From Ignavibacteriota bacterium (GTDB taxonomy: Bacteria > Bacteroidota > Ignavibacteria > UBA10030), in contig JAKEEG010000049.1 of NCBI GenBank assembly GCA_022616555.1, positions 30,464 through 94,463 of the forward strand: a stretch of 64,000 nucleotides of DNA. Reading direction: 5' to 3'. A model generated the notes under the pieces. It saw only the letters and a list, made by a program, of their open reading frames with translations. It did not search any database and was not told the DNA's origin. This document shows, in pieces, positions 53,808 through 63,137 of the stretch. Within the stretch, counting starts at the first letter, position 1, and each line of letters begins with the position of its first letter. The position numbers and the translations under genes were made by a program.

Positions 53808-54653
53808 ATGGCAACTCAGCATCGTCGGCTCAATATCGCTCTCAAGCTGTTTACACACGGAGTGCTGATCGTCTTTACGCTTATCGCGGTGTTCCCGATC
53901 TGGCAGGTCGTGAATATTTCGCTTAGGCCCGGGAATCAACTGCTGACGACGTCACTGGAAGCCATCCCAGCGGATGCGACGACGCAGAATTTCGTACAGC
54001 TCTTTACCGAACGCGACTTCCTGCTCTGGATGCGAAACAGTGTATTGGTCGCGCTGACCGTCACGCTCACGGGCGTCGCGCTTGCTTCCACGGCTGGATA
54101 CGCGTTCTCGCGGTTTTCGTTCATCGGCAAAAAAATCGGTCTGTTCACCTTGTTGACGACACAAATGTTTCCTCCGACGATGCTGCTGCTCCCGATGTAT
54201 ATCATGCTGATACATCTTGGGCTCATCAATACACACCTCGGCGTGATTATTATTTATTCAGCGACAGCCCTGCCGTTTTGCATCTGGACGATGAAAGGCT
54301 ACTACGATACCATCCCCACAAGTTTGGAAGAAGCGGCGATGATCGACGGCTGTTCGCCGTTCTCGGCTTTTTACAAGATCGTGTTGCCACTTGCCGCCCC
54401 GGCGCTGGTGATTACCGCGCTGTTCTCGTTCATGACCGCGTGGTCGGAATATGTTGTCGCCGCGCAGGTCTTGCAGGATACATCGCTGTGGACGCTGCCA
54501 CTAGGGCTAAAGTCGTTTGAAGCGAGCATGAGCGCTGAGTGGGGATTGTATGGCGCAAGCTCAATTATTGTGACGATTCCGGTAGTTATTCTCTTCCTCC
54601 TTCTGAGCCGCTGGCTCGTCTCCGGCTTGACGCTTGGAAGCGTGAAAGGATAA
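53808..54653 (+). CDS. Maltodextrin ABC transporter permease (MalG-like)
   Basis: 281 residues with six membrane helices and the EAA loop EEAAMIDGCSPFSAFYKIVLPLAAPAL (about 173-198). The N-terminus has the MalG-type PIWQVVNISLRPGNQL segment. It starts 5 bases after the MalF-like stop and ends 3 bases before the lipoprotein GH13 gene, which places all in one transcript. Confidence 0.9.
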   Translation: MATQHRRLNIALKLFTHGVLIVFTLIAVFPIWQVVNISLRPGNQLLTTSLEAIPADATTQNFVQLFTERDFLLWMRNSVLVALTVTLTGVALASTAGYAFSRFSFIGKKIGLFTLLTTQMFPPTMLLLPMYIMLIHLGLINTHLGVIIIYSATALPFCIWTMKGYYDTIPTSLEEAAMIDGCSPFSAFYKIVLPLAAPALVITALFSFMTAWSEYVVAAQVLQDTSLWTLPLGLKSFEASMSAEWGLYGASSIIVTIPVVILFLLLSRWLVSGLTLGSVKG

Positions 54654-54656
54654 ATT

Positions 54657-56447
54657 ATGAAACAATTTTTCCCTACTATTTTTTGTCTCGTTATTTCTAT
54701 AGGATGTTCCATGAATTCGCCTCAACACATCGACCTGAACGGTCCCTGGTATTTTCAAGTAGATTCATTGGATAAAGGTGTATCCGAATCCTGGTTTGCA
54801 GAGGATTTCGACCGTTCGGGTTGGAAGGAAGTAAACGTCCCCGACCACTGGGAGCGCTACAACCTTCCTTCGTACGACGGCGTTGGATGGTTCTCGACGA
54901 AATTTGAGTATCGTGGCAGCCAGTCCACGGCGTTGTTTTTCGGCGGAGTGGATGACGATGCCGACGTTTGGGTAAACGGCGCCAAGGTCGGCTCCCACGC
55001 GGGATATAGCGAAGCATTTCATTTCGACGTCACACAAGCGTTGCGGCAAGGGACGAATGAAGTAACCGTCCGAGTGAAAGATTACGCTGGTCCCGGCGGA
55101 ATTTACAAGCCGGTGACGGCCATAGCACTTGACAGCGTTCATCAGCTTCTCAAGTCGCCGTACGCCGATCTGAATGCGCGCAACAGCGAAGAGTGGGTAA
55201 AAGATGCCGTGATTTACGAAGTATACCTGCGCTCGTTTTCCAAAGAAGGTAGTTTTAAAGCATTGGAGAAACGAATACCTGAACTGAAGCAGCTCGGCGC
55301 AACGGTCGTGTGGTTGATGCCAATCCATCCGGTCGGAAAGTTGAACCGGAAGGGAAAACTCGGCAGCCCGTACTCGATTCAGGATTATTACGGCATTAAC
55401 CCGGAATTCGGCACGCTGGAAGATTTCCGCTCGCTCGTGAAGACAGTGCATGAAAATGGATTGAAAATTATCATCGACCTCGTTGCGAATCATACATCGT
55501 GGGATAGCAAGATGATGCGCGAGCACCCGGAATGGTTCACAAAGGATTCGACGGGCAAGTTTGTGCCGCCGAACGCTGATTGGACAGATGTTGCCGATTT
55601 GAACTATGATGTCCCCGCCCTCCGTGACTACATGATTGAGATGATGAAGTACTGGGTACGCGACGTGGGCATAGACGGCTACCGATGCGACGTATCCGAG
55701 CTGGTGCCGACGGATTTCTGGAACAGCGCGCGTAAAGAACTCGACACAATCAAGCCCGTCATGATGCTTTCCGAAGGAACGCTGCCGGAGCACCACGTAG
55801 AAGCATTCGACCTCACCTACTCGTGGAATCTGTACGCCGTGCTCACGAAGGCGGTGGGCGGAACAACATCCGTCAGCGTATTTGATGAGATGTTGAAGAC
55901 CGAGTCGTATCAATTTCCAAAGAACTCGCTGCGCATGCGCTTCAACACAAACCACGACCAGAATGCATGGGATGCGCCCGCAGTTGAGAAGTTCACGCGC
56001 GCGGGGGCGAAAACGAGCGCCGTGTTGGCGTTCACATTCCCCGGCGTTCCACTCATCTATAACGGCGAAGAAGTCGGCAACCCAAAGCGGCTTGCGTTAT
56101 TTGAAAAAGTCGATATTGATTGGAATAAAAACCCGGATTTCCGCGAATTATACACTTCCCTGTGCAAGCTGAGAGAGGAAAACCGTGCGTTGCGACGAGG
56201 TGAACATCAATCACTCTCCAACTCAGACGGTGAAAAAGTGCTGTCGTACCTCAGAACACTAAATGAAAACAAGGTCATCGTGGTGTTGAATTTTTCTAAC
56301 GCGCAGCGTGATGTTACAGTAGATGTATCTGAAACGGCAATCAGTATGATGCAAGAGTATTTCACGTCGAAACAAGTAAGTGTTGCAGAAGGAAAATTAT
56401 CGTTATCATTACAGCCGTTTGAGTACGCAGTCCTTGTTGCTCAATAA
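54657..56447 (+). CDS. Lipoprotein GH13 enzyme with N-terminal GH2-like sugar-binding domain
   Basis: 596 residues. Lipoprotein signal with SIGCS lipobox (Cys about 17). Residues about 22-165 form a jelly-roll domain like the GH2 beta-galactosidase N-domain (LNGPWYFQVDS, DHWERYNLPSYDGVGWFSTKF, FFGGVDDDADVWVNGAKVG). GH13 barrel about 182-520 has D345 (DGYRCDVSE), E373 (LSEGTLPE), D434 (NTNHDQNAWD). It is probably anchored in the periplasm or at the outer membrane, cutting maltodextrins next to the transporter. The domain pairing is uncommon. Confidence 0.9.
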   Translation: MKQFFPTIFCLVISIGCSMNSPQHIDLNGPWYFQVDSLDKGVSESWFAEDFDRSGWKEVNVPDHWERYNLPSYDGVGWFSTKFEYRGSQSTALFFGGVDDDADVWVNGAKVGSHAGYSEAFHFDVTQALRQGTNEVTVRVKDYAGPGGIYKPVTAIALDSVHQLLKSPYADLNARNSEEWVKDAVIYEVYLRSFSKEGSFKALEKRIPELKQLGATVVWLMPIHPVGKLNRKGKLGSPYSIQDYYGINPEFGTLEDFRSLVKTVHENGLKIIIDLVANHTSWDSKMMREHPEWFTKDSTGKFVPPNADWTDVADLNYDVPALRDYMIEMMKYWVRDVGIDGYRCDVSELVPTDFWNSARKELDTIKPVMMLSEGTLPEHHVEAFDLTYSWNLYAVLTKAVGGTTSVSVFDEMLKTESYQFPKNSLRMRFNTNHDQNAWDAPAVEKFTRAGAKTSAVLAFTFPGVPLIYNGEEVGNPKRLALFEKVDIDWNKNPDFRELYTSLCKLREENRALRRGEHQSLSNSDGEKVLSYLRTLNENKVIVVLNFSNAQRDVTVDVSETAISMMQEYFTSKQVSVAEGKLSLSLQPFEYAVLVAQ

Positions 56448-56494
56448 TGTCTCTGTTGCTTGAGTTGTTGGAAACATTTTAACCTATACACTAC

Positions 56495-58639
56495 ATGAAA
56501 AAGATTAAGCTCGTTCTTGGTATCCATAACCATCAGCCCATCGGAAATTTCGATTCGGTGTTCGAGCATGCGTTCGCGAAGTCGTACGAGCCGTTCCTCG
56601 ATCTCTTGGAGCGCTACCCGCGCATCAAATTAAGCCAACACTACACAGGCGTGTTGCTTGAATGGCTGTTGCAAAACCGGCCTAAGTTCATCCAAAAGCT
56701 CCAGAAGCTTGTCGCATCCGGCCAGGTGGACATGATGGGTGGCGCGTACTACGAAGCCATCCTCTCGATCATTCCGGATGAAGACAAGGTCGGGCAGCTT
56801 GTGAAGCTTTCCAACGCGATCAAAAAGCATTTCGGCAAACCACCTGTGGGGATGTGGCTCGCTGAGCGCGTATGGGAACAGCATCTGGCAAAATCCATAG
56901 CAGAAGCAGGCTTGCGTTATACTGTCGTAGACGATACTCATTTCAAGTACGCAGGCTTTTCGGAAGAAGAACTGCTGGGATATTACATGACCGAAGAGCA
57001 GGGTAAAACCATAGCAGTGTTCCCAATCAGCAAGCGGCTCCGGTACACGATTCCATTTCAGCCCGTCAAGCATACCATCGATTATTTGCGCGAGATTGCC
57101 ACGGAGGACGGCGACCGAGTCGCCGTGTACGCGGATGACGGCGAGAAATTCGGCGTCTGGCCTGATACGTACGACCATGTGTTCACGCGCGGCTGGCTCA
57201 ACGAGTTTTTCAAAGCACTGTCTGACAACTTGGATTGGATACAGGTTGTGCATTTTAAAGATGTGTTGAAATCGATTCCGCCCGCGGGGCAGACGTATCT
57301 GCCTAACGCATCGTACGCAGAGATGCTTCACTGGGCTTTGCCGCCGCATCATTTTGCGCTCTACGAAGAGTTCGAACACGTACTGCAACAGCAGGGGATT
57401 CGCGACAAGTACGAATCGTTTTTCAAGGGCGGATTCTGGCGAAACTTCCTTGCCAAGTATCCGGAAGTCAACCAGATGCACAAGAAAATGCTGCACGTTT
57501 CCGAACGCGCACGGGTGATCGAGCAAAGCAAAAAATCCAACGGCAAAGCAGCATTGGACCGTATTCGCTCGCATATTTATGCTTCCCAGTGTAACGACCC
57601 CTATTGGCATGGCGTCTTCGGTGGATTGTACTTGCCGGTGTTGCGCCATCCGATTTACAAAAACTTGATCGCCGCCGAGAACGAGCTCGACAAACTGGAA
57701 AAGAACAATGCCGTGCGCGTGATAACGTACGATTTCGACCGCGATGGGCATGACGACGTTGTCGTTGAGTCGCCAACGCTGAATTGTTATTTCAAACCGA
57801 ACGTGGGCGGCGCCATCATTGAGCTAGACTTCAAGCCAGCGTGCTTGAATGTGCTCGACATTGTCTCGCGCCGCGAAGAAGGCTATCACACGAAGCTCAA
57901 ACACGCGGTGGCCGGGCATACGCCTTCTGGAGGCGTTGCCAGTATCCACGATGTGGTAAAATCGAAAGAGCCCGGGCTTGAGCAATATCTGTCGTACGAT
58001 TGGTACCGGCACTGCACGCTCGTCGACCATTTTTTCAGCGCGGAAACGACGCTGGACGATGTGTGGCGCTGCGCATACAAGGAAGAAGGCGATTTCGTCG
58101 ACCAGCCGTATAACGTGAAGGCCCGAAAAAAGGGAGCCAACGCAGTGATAGAACTGTCCCGCCACGGCAGGATTCGCCGCCAGGGGAAAGAATACCGAAT
58201 TTCGGTGCAGAAACATATAACGATAGATTCTAAAAAGAATCTTTTGGAAATTGACTACACGCTGCGGAACGAGGAACGGGAGCCTTTGCAATTGTGGTTC
58301 GGTGTGGAGTTTAACGTCGGCCTTCAGGCTGGAAACACGCCCGACCGGTACTACTATCTCGATAACGGAGGCATCGAAAACGCGGTGCTGCGCAGCAAAG
58401 GCGAATTGCGCGACCTGAACGCGCTGGGATTGCGCGATGAATGGATGGGCGTCGATGTGCGCATTGAAATGTTGAAGCCGGCGACGATATGGCGCTTCCC
58501 GATTGAAGTGATTTCGCAATCGGAAGGCGGATTCGAGAGAATTTTCCAAAGCTCGGTTGTGATCCCGCATTGGAAATTCACACTGGAAAAAGAATGGCAC
58601 GTTAAACTCTTTCATCGCTTTAAGTCTGTGAAACGATAG
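56495..58639 (+). CDS. GH57 4-alpha-glucanotransferase
   Basis: 714 residues without a signal peptide, so cytoplasmic. The GH57 start LVLGIHNHQPIGNF carries the HxHQP motif. Nucleophile E124 (WLAERVWE) and acid/base D214 (VYADDGEKFG) match the known positions of thermococcal 4-alpha-glucanotransferases. The central helical domain and the C-terminal beta domain (about 390-714) correspond to the DUF1925/DUF1926 parts of that family. It would disproportionate imported maltodextrins. It lies between the lipoprotein GH13 and the ABC ATPase, with a 47-base gap upstream. Confidence 0.92.
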   Translation: MKKIKLVLGIHNHQPIGNFDSVFEHAFAKSYEPFLDLLERYPRIKLSQHYTGVLLEWLLQNRPKFIQKLQKLVASGQVDMMGGAYYEAILSIIPDEDKVGQLVKLSNAIKKHFGKPPVGMWLAERVWEQHLAKSIAEAGLRYTVVDDTHFKYAGFSEEELLGYYMTEEQGKTIAVFPISKRLRYTIPFQPVKHTIDYLREIATEDGDRVAVYADDGEKFGVWPDTYDHVFTRGWLNEFFKALSDNLDWIQVVHFKDVLKSIPPAGQTYLPNASYAEMLHWALPPHHFALYEEFEHVLQQQGIRDKYESFFKGGFWRNFLAKYPEVNQMHKKMLHVSERARVIEQSKKSNGKAALDRIRSHIYASQCNDPYWHGVFGGLYLPVLRHPIYKNLIAAENELDKLEKNNAVRVITYDFDRDGHDDVVVESPTLNCYFKPNVGGAIIELDFKPACLNVLDIVSRREEGYHTKLKHAVAGHTPSGGVASIHDVVKSKEPGLEQYLSYDWYRHCTLVDHFFSAETTLDDVWRCAYKEEGDFVDQPYNVKARKKGANAVIELSRHGRIRRQGKEYRISVQKHITIDSKKNLLEIDYTLRNEEREPLQLWFGVEFNVGLQAGNTPDRYYYLDNGGIENAVLRSKGELRDLNALGLRDEWMGVDVRIEMLKPATIWRFPIEVISQSEGGFERIFQSSVVIPHWKFTLEKEWHVKLFHRFKSVKR

Positions 58640-58650
58640 AGGAGACTTCA

Positions 58651-59754
58651 ATGGCAAGCGTTCGTTTAGAAAGTGTGAAAAAGGTCTATGACGGCGGCCA
58701 GGTTGCCGTCCACGGCATGGACCTCGATATTCATGATAAAGAATTCATCGTGCTTGTCGGCCCCTCCGGCTGTGGGAAATCCACCACGCTCCGAATGATT
58801 GCCGGTCTGGAAGAAGTCACCGAGGGCACAATCAGCATTGACGGGCAGGCAGTAAATGACGCCCCGCCGAAAGACCGCGACATCGCGATGGTGTTCCAAA
58901 ATTACGCGCTCTATCCGCACATGAGCGTGTATGAAAACATGGCGTTCGGCTTAAAGCTGAGGAAATTCCCAGCGAAGGAAATCGAACAGCGCGTGCACGA
59001 AGCCGCCTCCATTCTGGGCATCGAAAATTTGCTGGACCGAAAGCCGAAAGCGCTCTCCGGCGGACAGCGCCAGCGCGTGGCGCTTGGCCGAGCAATTGTG
59101 CGCAAGCCGAAGGTGTTCCTGTTCGACGAGCCCCTCAGCAATCTCGACGCCAAATTGCGCGTGCAAACCCGCACGGAAATATCCAAGCTGCATCACCGCC
59201 TCGCCGCGACGATGGTGTACGTGACGCACGACCAGATGGAGGCGATGACGTTGGGCGACCGTATCGTGGTGATGAAAGACGGCCACGTGCAGCAAATTGC
59301 GCCTCCGTTAGAGCTGTACCATCACCCGTGCAACAAGTTTGTGGCGGGATTCATTGGCAGCCCGGCAATGAATTTTTTCAGCGGCACGTTACAGCGGAAA
59401 AACGGCGTCGTGTTCCATGCGGATACCAACGGATTCCAATTGCCCGTTGAGAAGAAGCATCACAAACAGTTGTCAAAGCACATCGGCAAAAGTGTCACAT
59501 TAGGACTTCGCCCCGAGCATATCGCGCCCAAACCATCAGGCAAAGCGGGGAAAGCAAAAGCCCGCGTGCACGTGGAGGTCGTGGAGCCGATGGGGAACGA
59601 GTCACTGGTGTATTTTACCACTGGCAAAGACAGCATCCAGTACGTTGCACGGCTGAACGGCATTCAAATCCCCGATGCCGGCAAAACCCTCGACCTCGCG
59701 TTCGATATGTCACAAGCGCATTTTTTTGACGCGGCGACGGAGAAGGTGATTTGA
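58651..59754 (+). CDS. Sugar ABC transporter ATP-binding protein (MalK/UgpC/MsmX type)
   Basis: 367 residues. Walker A GPSGCGKST (37-45), Q-loop VFQNYALYPHMSVYENMAF (about 82-100), signature LSGGQRQRVALGRA (about 135), Walker B VFLFDEPLSNLD (about 155), H-loop THDQMEA, and a C-terminal regulatory OB-type domain with LRPEH (about 287) as in MalK. It powers the MalF/MalG-like permeases encoded 4 kb upstream. GGAG lies 8 bases before the ATG. No other ATPase gene in the operon. Confidence 0.95.
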   Translation: MASVRLESVKKVYDGGQVAVHGMDLDIHDKEFIVLVGPSGCGKSTTLRMIAGLEEVTEGTISIDGQAVNDAPPKDRDIAMVFQNYALYPHMSVYENMAFGLKLRKFPAKEIEQRVHEAASILGIENLLDRKPKALSGGQRQRVALGRAIVRKPKVFLFDEPLSNLDAKLRVQTRTEISKLHHRLAATMVYVTHDQMEAMTLGDRIVVMKDGHVQQIAPPLELYHHPCNKFVAGFIGSPAMNFFSGTLQRKNGVVFHADTNGFQLPVEKKHHKQLSKHIGKSVTLGLRPEHIAPKPSGKAGKAKARVHVEVVEPMGNESLVYFTTGKDSIQYVARLNGIQIPDAGKTLDLAFDMSQAHFFDAATEKVI

Positions 59755-59772
59755 TTTGGTGAGTATATTAGA

Positions 59773-60195
59773 ATGAAAAAACAATTCTGGTTTGGGGTTC
59801 TTTTGGGTGCGTTGTTCACAATTGTTATTGGGGGAGTATTCACCATCGTGAAAGATTTTTTATTTTCCAATAGGTCCGTTTATCACCTAAGACATCCAAG
59901 CGTAAATAAAAAGGTTTCTGTCCTTGTACTCGGCGGGGTAAGCAACGACGTTTCTTATGTCATGCCCGGATATGTTGATACAAAATCACTTCCTGAAAGT
60001 AATTTTCTTTGTTTTAAAGACTCTTTCTCAATTAGTTATGATGATAGTAGCTTGGTTATATATTGTTTGAATGAACCACATGAGAATCAACTTAGAGCAA
60101 ATGAAAAGATAAAACTTGAGATTCTTTCTAGATTAGAGTATCATGCAATGGATTCTTTGCAATTGGGCCGTCTTCTATATAGATATTATTTTTAA
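59773..60195 (+). CDS. Hypothetical membrane-anchored protein
   Basis: 140 residues: N-terminal membrane helix (about 5-28, FWFGVLLGALFTIVIGGVFTIV), then a soluble domain with VSVLVLGGVSNDVSYVMPGYVDT. I do not recognise a family. It follows the ATPase gene by 18 bases on the same strand but is clearly more AT-rich, so it may be a late addition rather than part of the transporter operon. Confidence 0.6.
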   Translation: MKKQFWFGVLLGALFTIVIGGVFTIVKDFLFSNRSVYHLRHPSVNKKVSVLVLGGVSNDVSYVMPGYVDTKSLPESNFLCFKDSFSISYDDSSLVIYCLNEPHENQLRANEKIKLEILSRLEYHAMDSLQLGRLLYRYYF

Positions 60196-60305
60196 AGGAC
60201 TCAAAATCCTTCACAACGGACCACAAATAAACTCTATCGTTGTTAAAAGCCTCCAGACCGAGATAACCAGTTCGCTCGGTGAGGACAGCGTCGCGAGCTA
60301 TCGAA

Positions 60306-60343
60306 ACCCATCCCCTCGCCCCTTCCCTAAAAATAGGGAAGGG
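60306..60343. repeat. CCCTTCCCTA hairpin repeat
   Basis: Ten-base arms (60320-60329 and 60334-60343) with AAAA loop, preceded by AACCCATCCCCTCGCC. A second copy of this block lies at 9828-9866, so it is dispersed. Confidence 0.65.
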
Positions 60344-60381
60344 TGTTGATTTGTAACGCGTATCTCAAAAATACCCCTTAT

Positions 60382-60470
60382 GTCATTCCCGCGCGCTTCC
60401 AGCGGGAATCCAGCAGGTGGATGCCCGCTTATCCCGTAGGGATTCCTACGGAAAAATCCGCGGGCATGAC
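60382..60470. repeat. GTCATTCCCGC...GGGCATGAC repeat, copy 1
   Basis: Starts GTCATTCCCGCG, has the AGCGGGAATCCAGCAGGTGGATGCCC core and ends CGCGGGCATGAC. This copy carries an extra CCGTAGGGATTCCTACGG hairpin. A shorter copy in the same orientation lies at 62689-62755, on the other side of the GH97 gene. Confidence 0.75.
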
Positions 60471-60516
60471 AGTCTTTTTGTTTTGAGATGGGCTGTAGTT
60501 TTTAGAACCTCCCTCA

Positions 60517-62652
60517 CTAATACTCTTTTAACTTCTTCACATCATCTGCCGTAGCAGGTTTTAAACTAATCGCTGTGCCTCCGCTGGAAACTAAACTCAG
60601 GTTAAGCATCGTTGAGCTGTCGACGATATACGAATTAATTTGGTACGCCATCGGATTTTTCTCCCGGTGCGCATCCGGCGCGTCGGCATAGATGGTGGCG
60701 ACGTATTTGCGGCTTTTAGGAAGGAAGTCAAGAGAGACTTTTGACGAGCGTTTGTTTTCGTCCGTTATTGCGCCGATGAACCATTCGTCTTTGCCTTTGG
60801 TTTTGCGAGCGACGGTGAGGTAATCACCCGGCTCCGCCTCTAAAATTTTCGTATCGTCCCAGTCAGTCGCAACGTCTTTGATAAACTGAAACGCGTCGGG
60901 GAAGCGCTCGTAGTTTTCCGGCAAATCCGCCGCCATTTGGATGGGGCTGTAGAGCGTCACGTAGAGCGCAAGCTGCTTGGTGAGCGTTGTGTGCACCTGA
61001 GTCGTACGGCCGTTTTTGTAGTAGTCCATTTTAATCTGGAAAATGCCCGGCGTGTAGTCCATCGGTCCGCCCATGAGGCGTGTAAAGGGGAGGATGGTTT
61101 CGTGCTCGGGCGGGTTGCCATGGCTCCACGCATTGAACTCGTTGCCGCGCGCCGCTTCACACGCGAGCCAATTTGGGTATGTCCTGTGCAAGCCCGTTGG
61201 ACGCACCGGCTCGTGCGCAACGACCATAATCTGATACTGTCCTGTTTTCTCTGCGACGCGCGCGTAGTGGTTAATCATCCATTGCCCGTCGTGGTATTCT
61301 CCGCGCGGGATGATTTTGCCCACATAGCCCGTCTTCACCGCGTCGTAGCCATGCTCTTTCATGAAGCGGTAAGCGGCGTCCATCCGACGCTCGTAGTTGC
61401 TGACCGAGCTGGACGTTTCATGGTGCATGATGAGCTTCACGCCCTTCTGTGCGGCGTACTGTTGAAGCTCCTTCACGTCAAAATCCGGGTACGGCGTGAC
61501 GAAGTCGAACACTTCCTCTTTCCACTGGCCGAACCAGTCCTCCCAGCCGATGTTCCAACCTTCGACGAGCACGCCGGCAAAGCCGTGCGCGGCGGCGAAG
61601 TCGATGTAGCGCTTCACCCGCGCCGTATTGGCGCCGTGTCGCCCGTTCGGCTTGAGGGCGCTCCAGTCGGTGCCCGCGAGCGACACGTTGTTGGTGTCCG
61701 CGTAGTTCCATGTTGAAACGCCGACGTGCAGTTCCCACCACACGCCGACATACTTCTGGGGTTTGATCCAGCTAACGTCGGCGAGCTTTGTCGGCTCATT
61801 CAGATTCAAGATGAGTTTTGATGCGAGGATTGCCGGGGCGTTATCAGCGACAATCACCGTGCGCCACGGAGTTTTCGCAGGCGTTTGCAAATAGGCCTTG
61901 TTGCCCACGGGGTCAGGGACCAAGACAGCGCTCAGCGCGAATGTCTTTTGGTTGACCGAGAGGTTCATGGCGGGGTAGTTTACCAATGCCGCCTCGTGGA
62001 TGTTGATGTACAGCCCGTCTTTGGATTTCATCATCAGCGGAGTCTGGACGGCATTGCGGGCGACGGGCGTACGCGCGAAGATTTCATCGGCCGCGTGGCC
62101 CACTGTTGCGTCGATAGTGCTGAGCTGAGAGGTAGAGTACGCGTATTCGTTCGTGTCGTAATCGCCGGGAATCCAGAACACCTTGTGGTCGCCGGTGAGG
62201 CTGAACTCCGTCGCTTCGCCGGAGACGATGAAGTATTGCAAATTCTGCTGGATGGGGAATTCGTACCGGAAGCCGAGACCGTCGTCGAACAGCCGGAAGC
62301 GGATGATGAGCGTGCGGTCTTTTTCCGCTTTCTGGTGCAGCGTGACGGCAAGCTCGCGGTAGTTGTTGCGGATTTGCTTTACCTCGCCCCACACTGGCTC
62401 CCATACCGAGTCGTGCGACGACGTATCCGTTTTGGCGATGCGGAAGCCCTTGTCGAACGACGGTTGGTTCTTTAACAAGATGCCCAGCTTGCTCGTTTTG
62501 ACGACGGATTTCGAGCCGAGTGAGAGGGCGTACGTCGGCTCGCCGTTTGCGCTCAGTGCGAACGTGAGCGTGAGCTTTCCGTTGGGCGATTGTATGGTTT
62601 GGCTGAACGAGAGGCTGAACAGCAACAGGGAGGCGATAAGGAGTTTTTTCAT
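60517..62652 (-). CDS. GH97 alpha-glucosidase (SusB-like)
   Basis: 711 residues from the ATG at 62652, where the signal peptide begins (MKKLLIASLLLFSLSFSQ). The 12-codon longer frame runs into the upstream repeat. The N-terminal beta-supersandwich (about 18-270), catalytic barrel and C-terminal domain are all present. MHHETSSSVSNYERRMD and VVAHEPVRPTGLHRTYPNWLACEAARGNEFNAWS carry the Glu residues typical of inverting, calcium-dependent GH97 enzymes of the SusB type. It should release glucose from maltooligosaccharides in the periplasm. It faces the transporter operon. Confidence 0.93.
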   Translation of the reverse strand: MKKLLIASLLLFSLSFSQTIQSPNGKLTLTFALSANGEPTYALSLGSKSVVKTSKLGILLKNQPSFDKGFRIAKTDTSSHDSVWEPVWGEVKQIRNNYRELAVTLHQKAEKDRTLIIRFRLFDDGLGFRYEFPIQQNLQYFIVSGEATEFSLTGDHKVFWIPGDYDTNEYAYSTSQLSTIDATVGHAADEIFARTPVARNAVQTPLMMKSKDGLYINIHEAALVNYPAMNLSVNQKTFALSAVLVPDPVGNKAYLQTPAKTPWRTVIVADNAPAILASKLILNLNEPTKLADVSWIKPQKYVGVWWELHVGVSTWNYADTNNVSLAGTDWSALKPNGRHGANTARVKRYIDFAAAHGFAGVLVEGWNIGWEDWFGQWKEEVFDFVTPYPDFDVKELQQYAAQKGVKLIMHHETSSSVSNYERRMDAAYRFMKEHGYDAVKTGYVGKIIPRGEYHDGQWMINHYARVAEKTGQYQIMVVAHEPVRPTGLHRTYPNWLACEAARGNEFNAWSHGNPPEHETILPFTRLMGGPMDYTPGIFQIKMDYYKNGRTTQVHTTLTKQLALYVTLYSPIQMAADLPENYERFPDAFQFIKDVATDWDDTKILEAEPGDYLTVARKTKGKDEWFIGAITDENKRSSKVSLDFLPKSRKYVATIYADAPDAHREKNPMAYQINSYIVDSSTMLNLSLVSSGGTAISLKPATADDVKKLKEY

Positions 62653-63137
62653 GAGTTTGATTAGATTGGTTGAACATGAAACCTGCAAGTCATTCCCGCA
62701 TGCTTTTAGCGGGAATCCAGCAGGTGGATGCCCACTTAAAATCCGTGGGCATGACGATTTTTTTGAGATGAATTTACGCCAAAGTGAATTAATTGCGTTC
62801 TAAGATAATAGGCTACTAAAGTTGAAAATTCAAGTGTGATGTTGATGTAAATGCCCCATAGTTTTGCATTGATTTGTGCGGCAATTAATCTGCGCTTTCG
62901 ATTTACATGCAACTGTCGAGAAGAGTTGATTGCTATTTTTTGATTGCATACATTTTAAATGCTATTCAATCACCTTCGTTCCAGGCTTCGGTAAGATATT
63001 TTTTTACATTTGTTCTGCCAGTACGTTCTGACTAAGTTATTGGGATATTTTATTGTCATAACCTTTTGTTAGAGTTTTTTTTGAATTTATCTGTAAAAAG
63101 TTGAGCTAACCAAAGCTTTTCAGAAAATACATTACAT
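62653..63137. other. AT-rich gene-free stretch upstream of GH97 and the PIN gene
   Basis: 485 bases between divergent genes. The left end holds repeat copy 2 (62689-62755) and the remainder is AT-rich with several T-runs. Promoters for both genes should lie here but none is distinct. No LacI-type palindrome was seen. Confidence 0.6.
62689..62755. repeat. GTCATTCCCGC...GGGCATGAC repeat, copy 2
   Basis: Same start, core and end as 60382-60470 without the additional hairpin, in the same orientation. It overlaps the leader of the GH97 gene, 37 bases upstream of its ATG. Confidence 0.75.

Larger units (their letters stand above)
60196..60516. other. Gene-free stretch with two dispersed repeats
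   Basis: 321 bases between convergent genes. It contains the AACCCATCCCCT plus CCCTTCCCTA/TAGGGAAGGG hairpin (60306-60343) and the GTCATTCCCGC element (60382-60470). Confidence 0.7.

Noticed and set aside
54765..55955. 396-codon minus-strand frame opposite the lipoprotein GH13 gene
   Set aside because: Antisense shadow of a gene with a complete catalytic triad. No motifs and a low-complexity His/Arg/Val-rich product.
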